Source of the DNA: Streptomyces smaragdinus
Lineage (GTDB): Bacteria > Actinomycetota > Actinomycetes > Streptomycetales > Streptomycetaceae
DNA length: 64,000 nt
Assembly: GCF_009604385.1 (NCBI RefSeq)
Contig: NZ_WEGJ01000016.1
Span: 59,991 to 123,990, forward strand
Reading direction: 5' to 3'
The translations under genes and the position numbers were made by a program. The notes under the pieces were generated by a model. It saw nothing but the letters and a program-made list of their open reading frames with translations. It was not told where the DNA came from and ran no database searches. Within the stretch, counting starts at the first letter, position 1; every line of letters begins with the position of its first letter. This document shows positions 32,047 through 40,495 of the stretch, in pieces.

Positions 32047-33128
32047 GCCCCCACCTCCACCGTGCGCCCCTCGGCGGCGGACACCCGCGCGGCCTCCAGC
32101 ACCCGCAGCGCGGCGGCGGCCTCCCCGGCGGTGACGGGCGGCACTCCGCCGGTACGCAGCGCGCGTTCGACGGCCGCGTAGTACGCCGGATAGTCGCCGG
32201 GCAGCGTCGGTACGGGGTCGCCGCCGCCGGTCAGCGGCGACTCCCCGGCGCCGAGCCGTCCCCGGAAGGACTCGGGCTCGGTGCCCCAGCCGTCGCCGGG
32301 GACCTGGCCCTCGCGCAGGGCGGCCTCCTGGGGGTCGAGGCCGTACTTGACGTAGCCGGCGCGGCTGCCGAGGACGCGGAACCGGGGGCCGAGCTGGGCG
32401 GTGGTGGCGCTCGCCCAGAGGTGGGAGCGGACGCCGCCGGCGTGGGTGAGGGCGAGGAACGTGTCGTCGTCGGTCTGCGCGCCGGGGCGGCGGACGTCGG
32501 ACTCCGCGTAGACGTGGGTGGCGGGGCCGAAGAGGGTGAGGGCCTGGTCGACGAGGTGGCTGCCCAGGTCGTACAGCAGTCCGCCGATCTCGGCGGGGTC
32601 CCCCGACTCGCGCCAGCCGCCCTTGGGCTGGGGGCGCCAGCGTTCGAAGCGGGACTCAAAGCGCTGGACGTCGCCGAGGGCGCCGTCGGCGATGAGCTTG
32701 CGGAGGGTCAGGAAGTCGTTGTCCCAGCGGCGGTTCTGGAAGACGGAGAGCATCAGGCCGCGCCCGGCGGCGAGCTTGTCGAGCTCCTCGGCCTCGGCGG
32801 CCGTGCCGGCGACCGGCTTGTCGACGACGACCGGCAGCCCGGCCTCGAGGGCGGCGCGGGCGAGCGGCACGTGGGTCTTGTTGGGCGAGGCCACGACCAC
32901 GAGATCCAGCTCCCCGGCCCGCCCCAGCAGCTCCTCGGCGCTCGCGGCGACGTTGATCCCCGCGTACCGCTCACGGGCCTGCGCGGCGCGCTCGGGGTTG
33001 CCGGTGACGACGGTGTCGAGGGCGAGACCGTCGGTCGCCGCAACGAGGGGTGCGTGGAAGACGGACCCGGCGAGCCCGTAACCGACGATGCCTACGCGCA
33101 GGGGCGCGGGGGTGGGGGTGCCGTTCAT
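32043..33128 (-). CDS. Gfo/Idh/MocA-family NAD(P)-dependent oxidoreductase
   Basis: The 361-residue protein has an N-terminal Rossmann fold ('RVGIVGYGLAGSVFHAPLV', residues 9-27), the 'DKPVAGT' motif with the conserved Lys, and 'GGLLYDLGSHLVDQAL' with the catalytic-type Asp/His. It probably oxidises or reduces a sugar or inositol derivative. It is first in a two-gene operon with UPF0303. A Shine-Dalgarno is weak. Confidence 0.87.
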   Translation of the reverse strand: MNGTPTPAPLRVGIVGYGLAGSVFHAPLVAATDGLALDTVVTGNPERAAQARERYAGINVAASAEELLGRAGELDLVVVASPNKTHVPLARAALEAGLPVVVDKPVAGTAAEAEELDKLAAGRGLMLSVFQNRRWDNDFLTLRKLIADGALGDVQRFESRFERWRPQPKGGWRESGDPAEIGGLLYDLGSHLVDQALTLFGPATHVYAESDVRRPGAQTDDDTFLALTHAGGVRSHLWASATTAQLGPRFRVLGSRAGYVKYGLDPQEAALREGQVPGDGWGTEPESFRGRLGAGESPLTGGGDPVPTLPGDYPAYYAAVERALRTGGVPPVTAGEAAAALRVLEAARVSAAEGRTVEVGA

Positions 33129-33424
33129 ACGTCCACTTAATCATTGGGGGGCGGGGGGCGCTCCGGGCGGCTTGCCCGTGGGGGTACGGGGGGTGTTCTC
33201 CCCGGGCAGCACAGCGCCGACCGCCTCGATCGGCCAGGGCCCGGGAGGGGTGCCCCCGGGGGCAACGCAGCGTGCGGGCCGGCGCGGCGGCCGCCCCGTC
33301 CGGCCGGGGGTCCGGGGGTTGTCCCCGGCGGAATTGGGCCGAACGAGCGGATTCGCTGCTCCCCCCGGGCGTCCCGGGGCCGTGTCGCCCCCGTCCGGTC
33401 GGCCGGCCGTGGCACGGTCCGACC
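33129..33424. other. Low-complexity GC-rich intergenic region
   Basis: No gene is supported. The stretch is dominated by runs of G and C and short inverted segments (for example CCCCCGG/CCGGGGG near 33195-33370). The promoters of the divergent flanking genes must lie here, but I cannot single one out. Confidence 0.35.
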
Positions 33425-34342
33425 ATGCGCCCGCGCCTGGCTCTCGCAGCCGCCGTCGCCGCCGGCGCCGTGGCCCTCGTGCCCGGCGCGGTGGCCGCCG
33501 GCGCCGAACCGGGCTGCGGCGGGCGGGACTTCCCCCTCGAGGCCGAGCTGTCCGGGGGGCCGCAGGCGTACGAGGCGGGCGGTGCGCCCGGGGGCTGGAC
33601 GCTGACGCTGCGCAACACCACCCGGACCACCTGCCGGGCCGTCCACCCCGTCGCGGTGCTCGTCGACGACGGCGCCGCGCTCACCCCGGCGCACATCCGG
33701 CTGGCGTTCCGCGACGAGGCAGCGGGGCGCTGGCGCGCGGTGCGCTTCCGGGAGACGGACCGGGCGGAGAACGTCGGGGTGTTCGCCGGCCGCGGCTTCA
33801 CGGTGCGCGCGGGGCGCGAGGTGACGGTACGGGTACGGCTGGCGTTCACCGGGGACGCCCCGGCGGGCGCGGTCACCGCGACGGTGTCCGCGATGCGGCG
33901 CCAGGCGGGCGACGGGGTGTGGGCGGGGCAGTCCCGGGCGTACGCCTTCGCGGTCACCGAACCGGGCACCGGACCGCGCACCGGACCGGGCGGCGGCGGG
34001 ACCGGCGAACGCGGCGCGCCCCTGCCCCCGGGCGCGGACGCGACCCGCGAGCCGGGCGACCGGCGCACACCCGCGGCGGGCGGGAAGACCCCGCCCTCGC
34101 ACGACGGCCCGCGCATCCACGCCCCGGACACGTCCACCGGCGCCCCGCGAACCCCGTCGGCGGCCGACCCCTCGTACCGACCGGACCGCGACGGCTTCCC
34201 GTGGTCCCTGGCGAACTCCGGCTCGGGCCCCATGGCCGGGATCGGCTGCACCGCCGGCGCCTTCCTCCTCGGCGGCGGTGCTTTCCTGGTGGGATCCCGG
34301 CGTCTGGACAGGACGCCGGCCAGCCGGTCCCACCACCGGTAG
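33425..34342 (+). CDS. Secreted surface protein with sortase-like C-terminus
   Basis: The 305-residue protein has a Sec signal peptide (residues 1-25, 'AAAVAAGAVALVPGAVAAGA'), an Ig-like beta-rich region (about 30-170) and a long Pro/Thr/Gly-rich linker (175-265). It ends with 'LANSG', a hydrophobic helix and 'SRRLDR', which is the order of a sortase signal. LANSG differs from the LAxTG used by Streptomyces class E sortases by Thr to Ser, so anchoring is uncertain. A class F sortase is encoded 1.6 kb downstream. It would be cell-wall bound or membrane anchored, with an unknown role. Confidence 0.75.
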   Translation: MRPRLALAAAVAAGAVALVPGAVAAGAEPGCGGRDFPLEAELSGGPQAYEAGGAPGGWTLTLRNTTRTTCRAVHPVAVLVDDGAALTPAHIRLAFRDEAAGRWRAVRFRETDRAENVGVFAGRGFTVRAGREVTVRVRLAFTGDAPAGAVTATVSAMRRQAGDGVWAGQSRAYAFAVTEPGTGPRTGPGGGGTGERGAPLPPGADATREPGDRRTPAAGGKTPPSHDGPRIHAPDTSTGAPRTPSAADPSYRPDRDGFPWSLANSGSGPMAGIGCTAGAFLLGGGAFLVGSRRLDRTPASRSHHR

Positions 34343-34405
34343 GCGGTGTCCGCGCCTGTCCCCCCGGGCGCGGGCACCGCCCGCCCTCCCCCGTGGAAGC
34401 GCGGG

Positions 34406-35185
34406 TCAGACCAGATCGACGAGATCCGCGATCGAGTCCACCGTCCGCGTCGGCCGGAACGGGAAGCGGTCCACGTCCCCGGCCTTCGTCAGCCCCGTGA
34501 GCACGAGGAACGTCTGCATCCCGGCCTCCAGGCCGGCGAGCACGTCGGTGTCCATCCGGTCCCCGATCATGGCGGACGTCTCGGAGTGGGCGCCGATGAC
34601 GTTCAGCCCCGTACGCATCATCAGCGGGTTGGGCTTGCCCACGAAGTACGGCTCCTTGCCCGTCGCCTTGGTGATCAGCGCCGCCACCGAGCCCGTCGCC
34701 GGGAGCGCGCCCTGCGGCGAGGGGCCGGTGTTGTCGGGGTTGGTGGCGATGAACCGGGCGCCGGCGTCGATCAGCCGGATCGCCTTGGTCAGCGCCTCGA
34801 AGGAGTACGTGCGGGTCTCGCCGAGGATCACGAAGTCGGGGTCCTGGTCGGTCATCACACAGCCCGCGTCGTGCAGCGCGGTGGTCAGCCCGGCCTCGCC
34901 GATGACGTACGCGGTGCCGCCGGGGTGCTGGCTGTCCAGGAACTTCGCCGTGGCCAGCGCGGACGTCCAGATGTTCGCCACCGGCACGTCGAGCCCGATC
35001 CGGTTGAGCCGGGCGTGCAGATCGCGGGCGGTGTACATCGAGTTGTTCGTCAGCACGAGGAACGGCTTGCCCGAGTCGCGGAGCTTCTTGATGAACGCGT
35101 CCGCGCCGGGGACCGGCACGCCCTCGTGCATCAGCACCCCGTCCATGTCGGTCAGCCACGAGTCGATCGGCTTGCGTTCGGTCAT
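34406..35185 (-). CDS. HAD-IIA family hydrolase (NagD-like phosphatase)
   Basis: The 259-residue protein has HAD motif I 'TDMDGVL', motif II 'LVLTNNSMY', motif III Lys in 'YFVGKPNPLMM' and motif IV 'MIGDRMDTDV'. The cap is C2 type as in NagD and p-nitrophenyl phosphatases. It dephosphorylates small metabolites in the cytoplasm. Length is normal. It stands alone between two surface-protein genes. Confidence 0.88.
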   Translation of the reverse strand: MTERKPIDSWLTDMDGVLMHEGVPVPGADAFIKKLRDSGKPFLVLTNNSMYTARDLHARLNRIGLDVPVANIWTSALATAKFLDSQHPGGTAYVIGEAGLTTALHDAGCVMTDQDPDFVILGETRTYSFEALTKAIRLIDAGARFIATNPDNTGPSPQGALPATGSVAALITKATGKEPYFVGKPNPLMMRTGLNVIGAHSETSAMIGDRMDTDVLAGLEAGMQTFLVLTGLTKAGDVDRFPFRPTRTVDSIADLVDLV

Positions 35186-35397
35186 GAGTGCGAGGCTCCT
35201 GCGCTACGAGGACATCGGATGACCATGCTATTCACTCCGCGCCCCGCACACCCAGCACGTCTCGGGAGCCGGACACCGCATCCGGGGAGGGCCGTCCGGG
35301 TGGTCCGCACCCCGTTCGGAGCAACGCTGGCCCACGGCGGGATGCGAAGCCGTACGGGGTGTCCAGGCTGAAGGCACGAGATTCCTTCGGAGGTCGC

Positions 35398-35985
35398 ATG
35401 CGCCGGGCCCGAGTCCCCCTGCTCACCGTATCCGCGGCGATAGTCGTGGCCGCCTGCTCCTCGTGCGGCGGCAACGCCTTCGCGGCGGGCGACGTCATCG
35501 TCTCCCCGTCCCAGGCCCGTCCCGGGTCGAAGGTGGAGATCCGTACGTCCAAGTGCCAGGGCACCTGGGCGATAGCCAGGTCGGAGGCCTTCGTCGCCGA
35601 GGCGCGGCTGGCCAAGGCCCAGGACAACCGCGCGCTGTGGGGCGAGGCGCAGATCCGCAACGACGCGCAGAGCAGGCAGTACGAGGTACGGGTGCGCTGC
35701 GAGGACGGCGGTCAGGCGACCGGTTCGTTCTCCGTCGTCGCCCACCATCCCGGACCCAAGCCCCAGCCCGACCCCTGGCGCCCCGATCCGTGGAGCCCGC
35801 AGCCCTGGCGCCCGGTGCACGCGGGCGGGGGCGGCACCGCGGCGGACAAGAACGCGGACACCACGACCCTGGCGGACGAGCGGCCCTCCGCCGCCGGCTA
35901 CGCCGACGACCTGGCCCTGGCGGCCGGGCTCGCCACCCTCCTCGGCTTCGCCGGCCACCGGCTGCGGCGCCGTGGCCGAAGGTAG
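35398..35985 (+). CDS. Secreted membrane-anchored protein paired with sortase
   Basis: The 195-residue protein has a signal peptide with a possible lipobox ('VVAACSSCGG', Cys near residue 20), a beta-rich region ('VIVSPSQARPGSKVEIRTSKC'), a Pro/Trp-rich linker of 'DPWRPDPWSPQPWRP' type (about 128-142) and a C-terminal hydrophobic helix followed by 'RRRGRR'. GGAGG precedes the ATG. Its last codons overlap the sortase gene, so the two are co-translated. No LPxTG motif is seen; how the sortase relates to it is unclear. Confidence 0.75.
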   Translation: MRRARVPLLTVSAAIVVAACSSCGGNAFAAGDVIVSPSQARPGSKVEIRTSKCQGTWAIARSEAFVAEARLAKAQDNRALWGEAQIRNDAQSRQYEVRVRCEDGGQATGSFSVVAHHPGPKPQPDPWRPDPWSPQPWRPVHAGGGGTAADKNADTTTLADERPSAAGYADDLALAAGLATLLGFAGHRLRRRGRR

Positions 35986-36619
35986 GTCCGCGGGGCTCAG
36001 CCCCCGTACGGCGAAGGTGCTGGTCTGGGCCGTGCTGCTGGCCGCCCTGTGGGTGTACGGGCGGACGCACGGCGCCGCCCCGGCCCCGGCGGACGCGGCG
36101 GGCGCGTCGGTGCAGCTGCTGCAGGGGCCGGGACCGCGGGCGCTGAAGCCGCTGAAGGGGTCGGATCCGGTGACGCTGACCGTCCCGGGGGCCGGGGTGG
36201 AGGCCCCGGTGATCGAGCGGGGGCTGGACGACACGGGCGCGGTGGACGCGCCGCCGTTCACCAGCCCGGGGGAGGTCGGCTGGTACCGGGGCGGGGCGCG
36301 GCCGGGGGCGACGGGGGTGGCGCTGTTCGTGGGGCACCTGGACACGGCGACGGCGCCGGCGGTGTTCTACCGGCTGGCGGACGTGCGGCCGGGCGAGCGG
36401 GTGCGGGTGACCCGCGAGGACGGGCGGACGGCGGAGTTCACCGTGGACCGGGTGGAGACGATGGACAAGCGGCGCTTCGACGCGGAGCGGGTGTACGGGG
36501 CGCATGTGAAGGGGCGGGCCGAGGTACGGCTGATCACCTGCGGCGGGCGGTACGAGCCGGACAAGAAGAACTACACGGCGAATCTGGTGGTCTCCGGCTA
36601 TCTCACCGGGAAGCGCTGA
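35972..36619 (+). CDS. Class F sortase
   Basis: The 215-residue protein has an N-terminal membrane anchor (residues about 15-32) and an extracellular sortase barrel. The catalytic His122 is in 'FVGHLDTATAPAVF', Cys190 in 'LITCGG' and Arg193 nearby, matching class F enzymes of actinobacteria. It joins surface proteins to the wall or to each other by transpeptidation. GTG at 35972 overlaps the preceding gene by 14 bp. The end overlaps the convergent STAS gene by 17 bp. The LANSG-ending protein at 33.4-34.3 kb is a possible substrate. Confidence 0.87.
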   Translation: MAEGRSAGLSPRTAKVLVWAVLLAALWVYGRTHGAAPAPADAAGASVQLLQGPGPRALKPLKGSDPVTLTVPGAGVEAPVIERGLDDTGAVDAPPFTSPGEVGWYRGGARPGATGVALFVGHLDTATAPAVFYRLADVRPGERVRVTREDGRTAEFTVDRVETMDKRRFDAERVYGAHVKGRAEVRLITCGGRYEPDKKNYTANLVVSGYLTGKR

Positions 36620-36959
36620 CCCCGGGCCGCTCGGGGGAGACGTCGAAACCCTCGTCCGTCCGGGTCAGCCGCAGCACCCGCAGCACCGCCGGGGCGACGC
36701 ACGCCAGGGTGACGCTGCCGCCCCGGCGCAGGGCGCGGTTGCGGGCCCGTATCAGCAGGGCGAGGCCGCCGCAGTCGGCGAAGGGGACGTCGCTCAGGTC
36801 GATGACCAGGTCGGGCGGATTCGCGGCTCCCAGCACGACGTCGAGCTCGGGTTCCAGCAGCCCCCGGGCGTACGCGTCGAGCTCGCCGCACAGGACGACG
36901 AGGGTCCGGCGCCCGAGGGCCTCGGTGTGCAAGGTGGGCAGCGCCCCCGGTGTGGTCAT
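36603..36959 (-). CDS. STAS-domain anti-sigma factor antagonist
   Basis: The 118-residue protein is a single STAS domain ('RRTLVVLCGELDAYARGLLEPEL', 'PDLVIDLSDVPFADCGGLALLIRARNRA'). In classical anti-anti-sigma factors a phosphorylatable Ser occurs in 'FxDSxG'; here the sequence is 'FADCGG', with Cys in that place, so regulation by a kinase may be absent or different. GGGGA precedes the ATG. No anti-sigma kinase is adjacent. Confidence 0.83.
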   Translation of the reverse strand: MTTPGALPTLHTEALGRRTLVVLCGELDAYARGLLEPELDVVLGAANPPDLVIDLSDVPFADCGGLALLIRARNRALRRGGSVTLACVAPAVLRVLRLTRTDEGFDVSPERPGVSASR

Positions 36960-37093
36960 GATCTGGTCCCCGTACTCGATGGACGGCGGAGTCACAGGCC
37001 GGCGGGTCCGGGCCGACGGGGCGAGCCTAGGGATGCCATGAACCGCAGGGGGGCGGTTCGGGGGAAGTGCTTGACGGTTGCACGAACGGTGCG

Positions 37094-37414
37094 CTAGTGG
37101 CTGGAGGTGGCCTTCAGCCCCACCACGGACACCAGAAGCAACGCTATGAAGAAGATCCGCCCCGCGTTCGCCGGCTCCCCCAGGACCGTCATCCCCAGTA
37201 CCGCCGCGCCGGCCGCGCCGATGCCGACCCAGACGCCGTACGCGGTGCCTATCGGCAGCGTCTTCGCCGCCTGCGCCAGCAGCAGCATGCTCGCCGCGAT
37301 GCCCGCGAGGGTCAGGACGCTGGGCCACAGCCGGGTGAAGCCGTCCGTGTACGTCATCCCGACCGCCCAGCCGACCTCGAGCAGACCGGCGACGGCGAGC
37401 AGTATCCAGGCCAT
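37094..37414 (-). CDS. gdx: SMR-family guanidinium exporter (Gdx/SugE)
   Basis: The 106-residue protein has four transmembrane helices and the Gdx/SugE pattern: 'AWILLAVAGLLEVGWAVGMTYTDGF' region with the ion-coupling Glu, and 'TLPIGTAYGVWVGIGAAGAAVLGMTVLGE'. This subtype exports guanidinium in exchange for protons, in contrast to the EmrE drug pumps. A guanidine-III riboswitch lies upstream (37446-37486), which supports the substrate. GGAGG (37422-37426) supports ATG at 37414. Confidence 0.92.
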   Translation of the reverse strand: MAWILLAVAGLLEVGWAVGMTYTDGFTRLWPSVLTLAGIAASMLLLAQAAKTLPIGTAYGVWVGIGAAGAAVLGMTVLGEPANAGRIFFIALLLVSVVGLKATSSH

Positions 37415-37445
37415 GACGGCACCTCCGTGAATCACTGAACGGGGT

Positions 37446-37486
37446 GCGTCGTCTTGTCCTGACCCGGTACGGCGCGTCTCGTCGGG
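37446..37486 (-). ncRNA. Guanidine-III riboswitch controlling gdx
   Basis: On the minus strand the leader contains CCCGACGAG...GCCGTACC...GGGTCAGGACAAGACG...GC, which matches the actinobacterial guanidine-III (mini-ykkC-type III) aptamer as I remember it. The P1 arms CCCG/CGGG differ from the Thermobifida type CCGG/CCGG in a compensatory way. The 3' end is 20 nt from the gdx ribosome-binding site, so guanidine binding probably frees translation. The pseudoknot helix has one apparent mismatch. Confidence 0.85.
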
Positions 37487-37519
37487 CTTCCCCCCACCGT
37501 AACCGAGACGCGCCCGGGC

Positions 37520-39724
37520 CTACCGCTGGGCGGACGGCGGCGGCACGGGCGCCGGGGCCGCCGGGCGCGGCGGCTCCACGGGGCGCGGCGGGGCGACCGG
37601 CCGGGGCGCCGGGCGGGGCGCGGGGCGGGGCGGGACCGGGAGCGGGGCCGCCGGCACGGGCATGGGGGCCGGGACGAACGGCATCGGCGGGGGCGGCGGG
37701 GCCGGGAGGCGGCCCTTGGCGCCGGCGCGCAGGTCGAAGTCCTCCCAGTCGGTGTCCGCGAGGGCCGCCGCCGTGTAATCCGCCCAGATCTCCGCCGGCA
37801 CCTCGCCGCCGGACATCCGGTCCTCGCCCAGCGCCCCGTGCAGCGACTTCTGCACGCCGGTGTTGGAGTCCTGCCCCATCAGGGCGACCACGGTGGCGAG
37901 TTCCGGGGTGTAGCCGGCGAACCAGGCGGAGCGGTTGTGCTCGCCGGTGCCGGTCTTGCCGGCCGAGGGGCGGCCGGACTCCTGGGCGACCTCGCCGGAG
38001 CCCTTCTCCACGACGCTCTCCAGGATCGCCGTGGTGGCGTCGGCGGCGACCCGGCTGACGGCGCGGCGGCCGCCGCCGGGCGGGAGCTGGTACGTCTGAC
38101 CGTTCTTGGTCATCTTCTCGACCAGGCTGAACGCCGGCTGCTTGCCGTGGTTGGCGAGGGTGGCGTACGCCTGCGTCATGTCGAGCACGCTGGCCGTCGC
38201 CGCGCCGAGCGCGATCGCCGGATGGGGGGCCATCTCCGGGGTGTCGGGGGACAGCCCGAGGCGGACGGCAGTGTCGCGGACGCGGCGGGGGCCGACGTCC
38301 TGGGCCATCTGCGCGTACACGGCGTTCACGGACTTGTCGGTGGCGTCGGCGACGCTGAGGCGGCCGTAGTTCTCGTCGTCCTGGTTCTCCGGCGCGTAGC
38401 CGACCTTGCGGCCCTTCTTGTCGGTGACCTGGCGTTTGCTGGCGCCGTCGTACATGGTGCGCGGGGTGATCTCCGTACCGCCGCGGGTGCGGGCGTCGTA
38501 CTGGACGGCGGCGGCGAAGACGAACGGCTTGAACGTGGAGCCGACCTGGTAGTCGCGCCGGGTGGCGTTGTTGACGAACTGCTTGGTGTAGTCGCGTCCG
38601 CCGTACAGGGCGACGACGTGCCCCGTCCGCACGTCGATCGACGCTCCCCCGGCCCGGACGAACGCGTCGGTCGGGTTGTCGTCGCTGAGCCGGGACTCGA
38701 GGCGGTCGTCCACGGCCTGGACGAACGCCTTCTGCTTGTCCGGCTCGATGGTGGTGGTGATACGGAAGCCGCCCGCCGCCAGGGTCTTCTCGTCGATGAT
38801 GCGGTTCTCGGTGAGGTAGTGCTTGACCGCCTCGACGAGATAGCCGCGCTGACCGGACAGCGACTGGCGGGGCTTGGCCTGCTGCGGCTGGGGGAAGCGC
38901 AGGGCGGCGCGCTGGTCCTTCGTCAGCCAGCGCTTCTTCCGCATGCCGTCCAGGACGTAGTTCCAGCGGGCGACCGCGGCGTCTCGGTTCTGCGGGTTCA
39001 GGGTGACGTCGAGGCTGTGCGGGGCGTTCAGCAGCGCGGCGAGGTAGGCGCCCTCGGAGAGGTTCAGCTCGGTGGCGTCCTTGTCGAAGTACGCCTTGGC
39101 CGCGGCCTGGACGCCGTAGGCGTTGCGGCCGAAGTAGCTGGTGTTGAGGTAGCCCTCGAGGATGTCGTCCTTGGTGACCTCGCGGTCCAGCTTGATGGCG
39201 ATGAAGAACTCCTTGAGCTTCCGGGAGATCGTCTGCCCCTGGTCGAGGTAGTAGTTCTTCACGTACTGCTGGGTGATGGTCGAGCCCGACTGGGTGCCCT
39301 TGCCCGTCGCGGTGTTCCAGCCGGCGCGCAGCATGGCCAGGGGGTTGACGGCGGAGTCGGTGTAGAAGTCGCGGTCCTCGGCGGCGAGTACGGCCAGTCG
39401 TACGCCCTCGGGGATGCGTTCGATGCCCACGCTCTCCCGGTCGACCTCGCCGTCGCGGGCCATGGGGGTGCCGTCGGCGTAGAGGAAGAGGTTGCTCTGC
39501 GCCACGGCGGCCTGGTTGGGCTCGGGCATGTCGACCGACATGTAGCCGACGGCGAACGCCCCGCAGCCGGCGGCCAGCGCGATCAGCGCGCTCCCGGCGA
39601 GGGCGCGCCAGCCGGGGAGCCAGGCGGTCCACTTCCGGCGCTTTTGCGGCGGCTGCGCGCCGTCACCCCCGGGTTCGGTCCGCGGGGGCTCTTCGGTCAC
39701 CAGGGGCGGCTCGGTCTGAGTCAT
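37520..39724 (-). CDS. Class A penicillin-binding protein (bifunctional peptidoglycan synthase)
   Basis: The 734-residue protein has a cytoplasmic tail, one membrane helix (about 40-62), a GT51 glycosyltransferase domain (catalytic Glu116 in 'LAAEDRDF', 'GSTITQQYVKN') and a transpeptidase domain with S396-T-F-K399, S465-V-N467 and K590-T-G592. The last 60 residues are a Pro/Ala-rich tail. It polymerises and cross-links the cell wall. It resembles SCO2897 by order and plan, from memory. The gdx riboswitch lies 34 bp after its stop, so the gdx promoter may lie within its 3' end, or gdx may be read through from it. Confidence 0.93.
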   Translation of the reverse strand: MTQTEPPLVTEEPPRTEPGGDGAQPPQKRRKWTAWLPGWRALAGSALIALAAGCGAFAVGYMSVDMPEPNQAAVAQSNLFLYADGTPMARDGEVDRESVGIERIPEGVRLAVLAAEDRDFYTDSAVNPLAMLRAGWNTATGKGTQSGSTITQQYVKNYYLDQGQTISRKLKEFFIAIKLDREVTKDDILEGYLNTSYFGRNAYGVQAAAKAYFDKDATELNLSEGAYLAALLNAPHSLDVTLNPQNRDAAVARWNYVLDGMRKKRWLTKDQRAALRFPQPQQAKPRQSLSGQRGYLVEAVKHYLTENRIIDEKTLAAGGFRITTTIEPDKQKAFVQAVDDRLESRLSDDNPTDAFVRAGGASIDVRTGHVVALYGGRDYTKQFVNNATRRDYQVGSTFKPFVFAAAVQYDARTRGGTEITPRTMYDGASKRQVTDKKGRKVGYAPENQDDENYGRLSVADATDKSVNAVYAQMAQDVGPRRVRDTAVRLGLSPDTPEMAPHPAIALGAATASVLDMTQAYATLANHGKQPAFSLVEKMTKNGQTYQLPPGGGRRAVSRVAADATTAILESVVEKGSGEVAQESGRPSAGKTGTGEHNRSAWFAGYTPELATVVALMGQDSNTGVQKSLHGALGEDRMSGGEVPAEIWADYTAAALADTDWEDFDLRAGAKGRLPAPPPPPMPFVPAPMPVPAAPLPVPPRPAPRPAPRPVAPPRPVEPPRPAAPAPVPPPSAQR

Positions 39725-39873
39725 GGGGCATCACATCCGATAAGTCTGATATGTGCCACTTTGCCACCGGGGGCATGGTTTTACGGGTACGGCGCGCGGG
39801 GAGTTCGAACACGGCGGTGCCCCGGGGCCGGCGCGGGAAGGGCGCCGGGCCCGGGGCACCGGATCTGCGCAGG

Positions 39874-40347
39874 TCAGTGGAACTGACCCGGCGTGTAGTC
39901 GCCCGCGGGGCGCTGGAGCATCACGTTCGCCCGGTTGAAGGCGTTGATGAGCGTGATCACGCAGACCAGCGCGGCGAGCTCCTCCTCGTCGTAGTGCTTG
40001 GCGGCGTTCGCCCACACCTCGTCCGAGACCCCGCCGGCGGCGTCCGCGATCCGGGTGGCCTCCTCCGCCAGCTCCAGCGCGGCCCGCTCGGCCTCGGTGA
40101 AGACCGTGGCCTCGCGCCAGGCGGCGACCAGGTTGAGCCGGACGCCGGTCTCGCCGGCGGCGACGGCGTCCTTGTAGTGCATGTCGGTGCAGAAGCCGCA
40201 GCCGTTGATCTGGCTGGCACGGAGCTTCACCAGCTCCTGCGTCGCGACGGGCAGCGTCGAGCCGGCGAGCGCCTGGTTCGCGGCGACGATGTGCTTCATG
40301 ACCTTGCCCATGACGGGGCTGGCGAAGGCGTCCAGACGGGCACTCAT
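39874..40347 (-). CDS. AhpD-like / carboxymuconolactone decarboxylase family protein
   Basis: The 157-residue protein has the all-helical CMD/AhpD fold with 'LRASQINGCGFCTDMHYKDA', where the CxxC pair and following His are the peroxidase-type redox site. It probably reduces peroxides or alkyl hydroperoxides. GAGGAG precedes the ATG at 40347. A TGTCACA/CGTC pair upstream (40387-40414) matches the ECF41 promoter; CMD-family proteins are one of the three usual ECF41 targets, so SigJ 36 kb away may control it. Confidence 0.88.
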   Translation of the reverse strand: MSARLDAFASPVMGKVMKHIVAANQALAGSTLPVATQELVKLRASQINGCGFCTDMHYKDAVAAGETGVRLNLVAAWREATVFTEAERAALELAEEATRIADAAGGVSDEVWANAAKHYDEEELAALVCVITLINAFNRANVMLQRPAGDYTPGQFH

Positions 40348-40386
40348 AACGATCTCCTCTGCCAAGTACGGTGACTTCGCCCATGA

Positions 40387-40414
40387 GACGCACGCCGCAC
40401 CCGGGGATGTGACA
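40387..40414 (-). promoter_or_regulatory. Predicted distant ECF41 promoter of the AhpD-like gene
   Basis: On the minus strand TGTCACA (40414-40408) is perfect, followed by a 17-nt spacer and CGTC (40390-40387), 40 nt upstream of the start codon. The spacer is 1 nt longer than at the sigJ locus, but the distance to the gene is the same. Confidence 0.6.
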
Positions 40415-40495
40415 GAAGCCCGTGTGACCTGCGTCTCCACGTCCCCGTCCACCTACGTACCGCTGAACTCAAGGGCTTTCGCCTAGAGTCGGGGC

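Noticed and set aside
36603..39632. A very long open frame antisense to the PBP region
   Set aside because: It is the out-of-frame shadow of the class A PBP on the same strand; only its last part (36603-36959) is a real gene.
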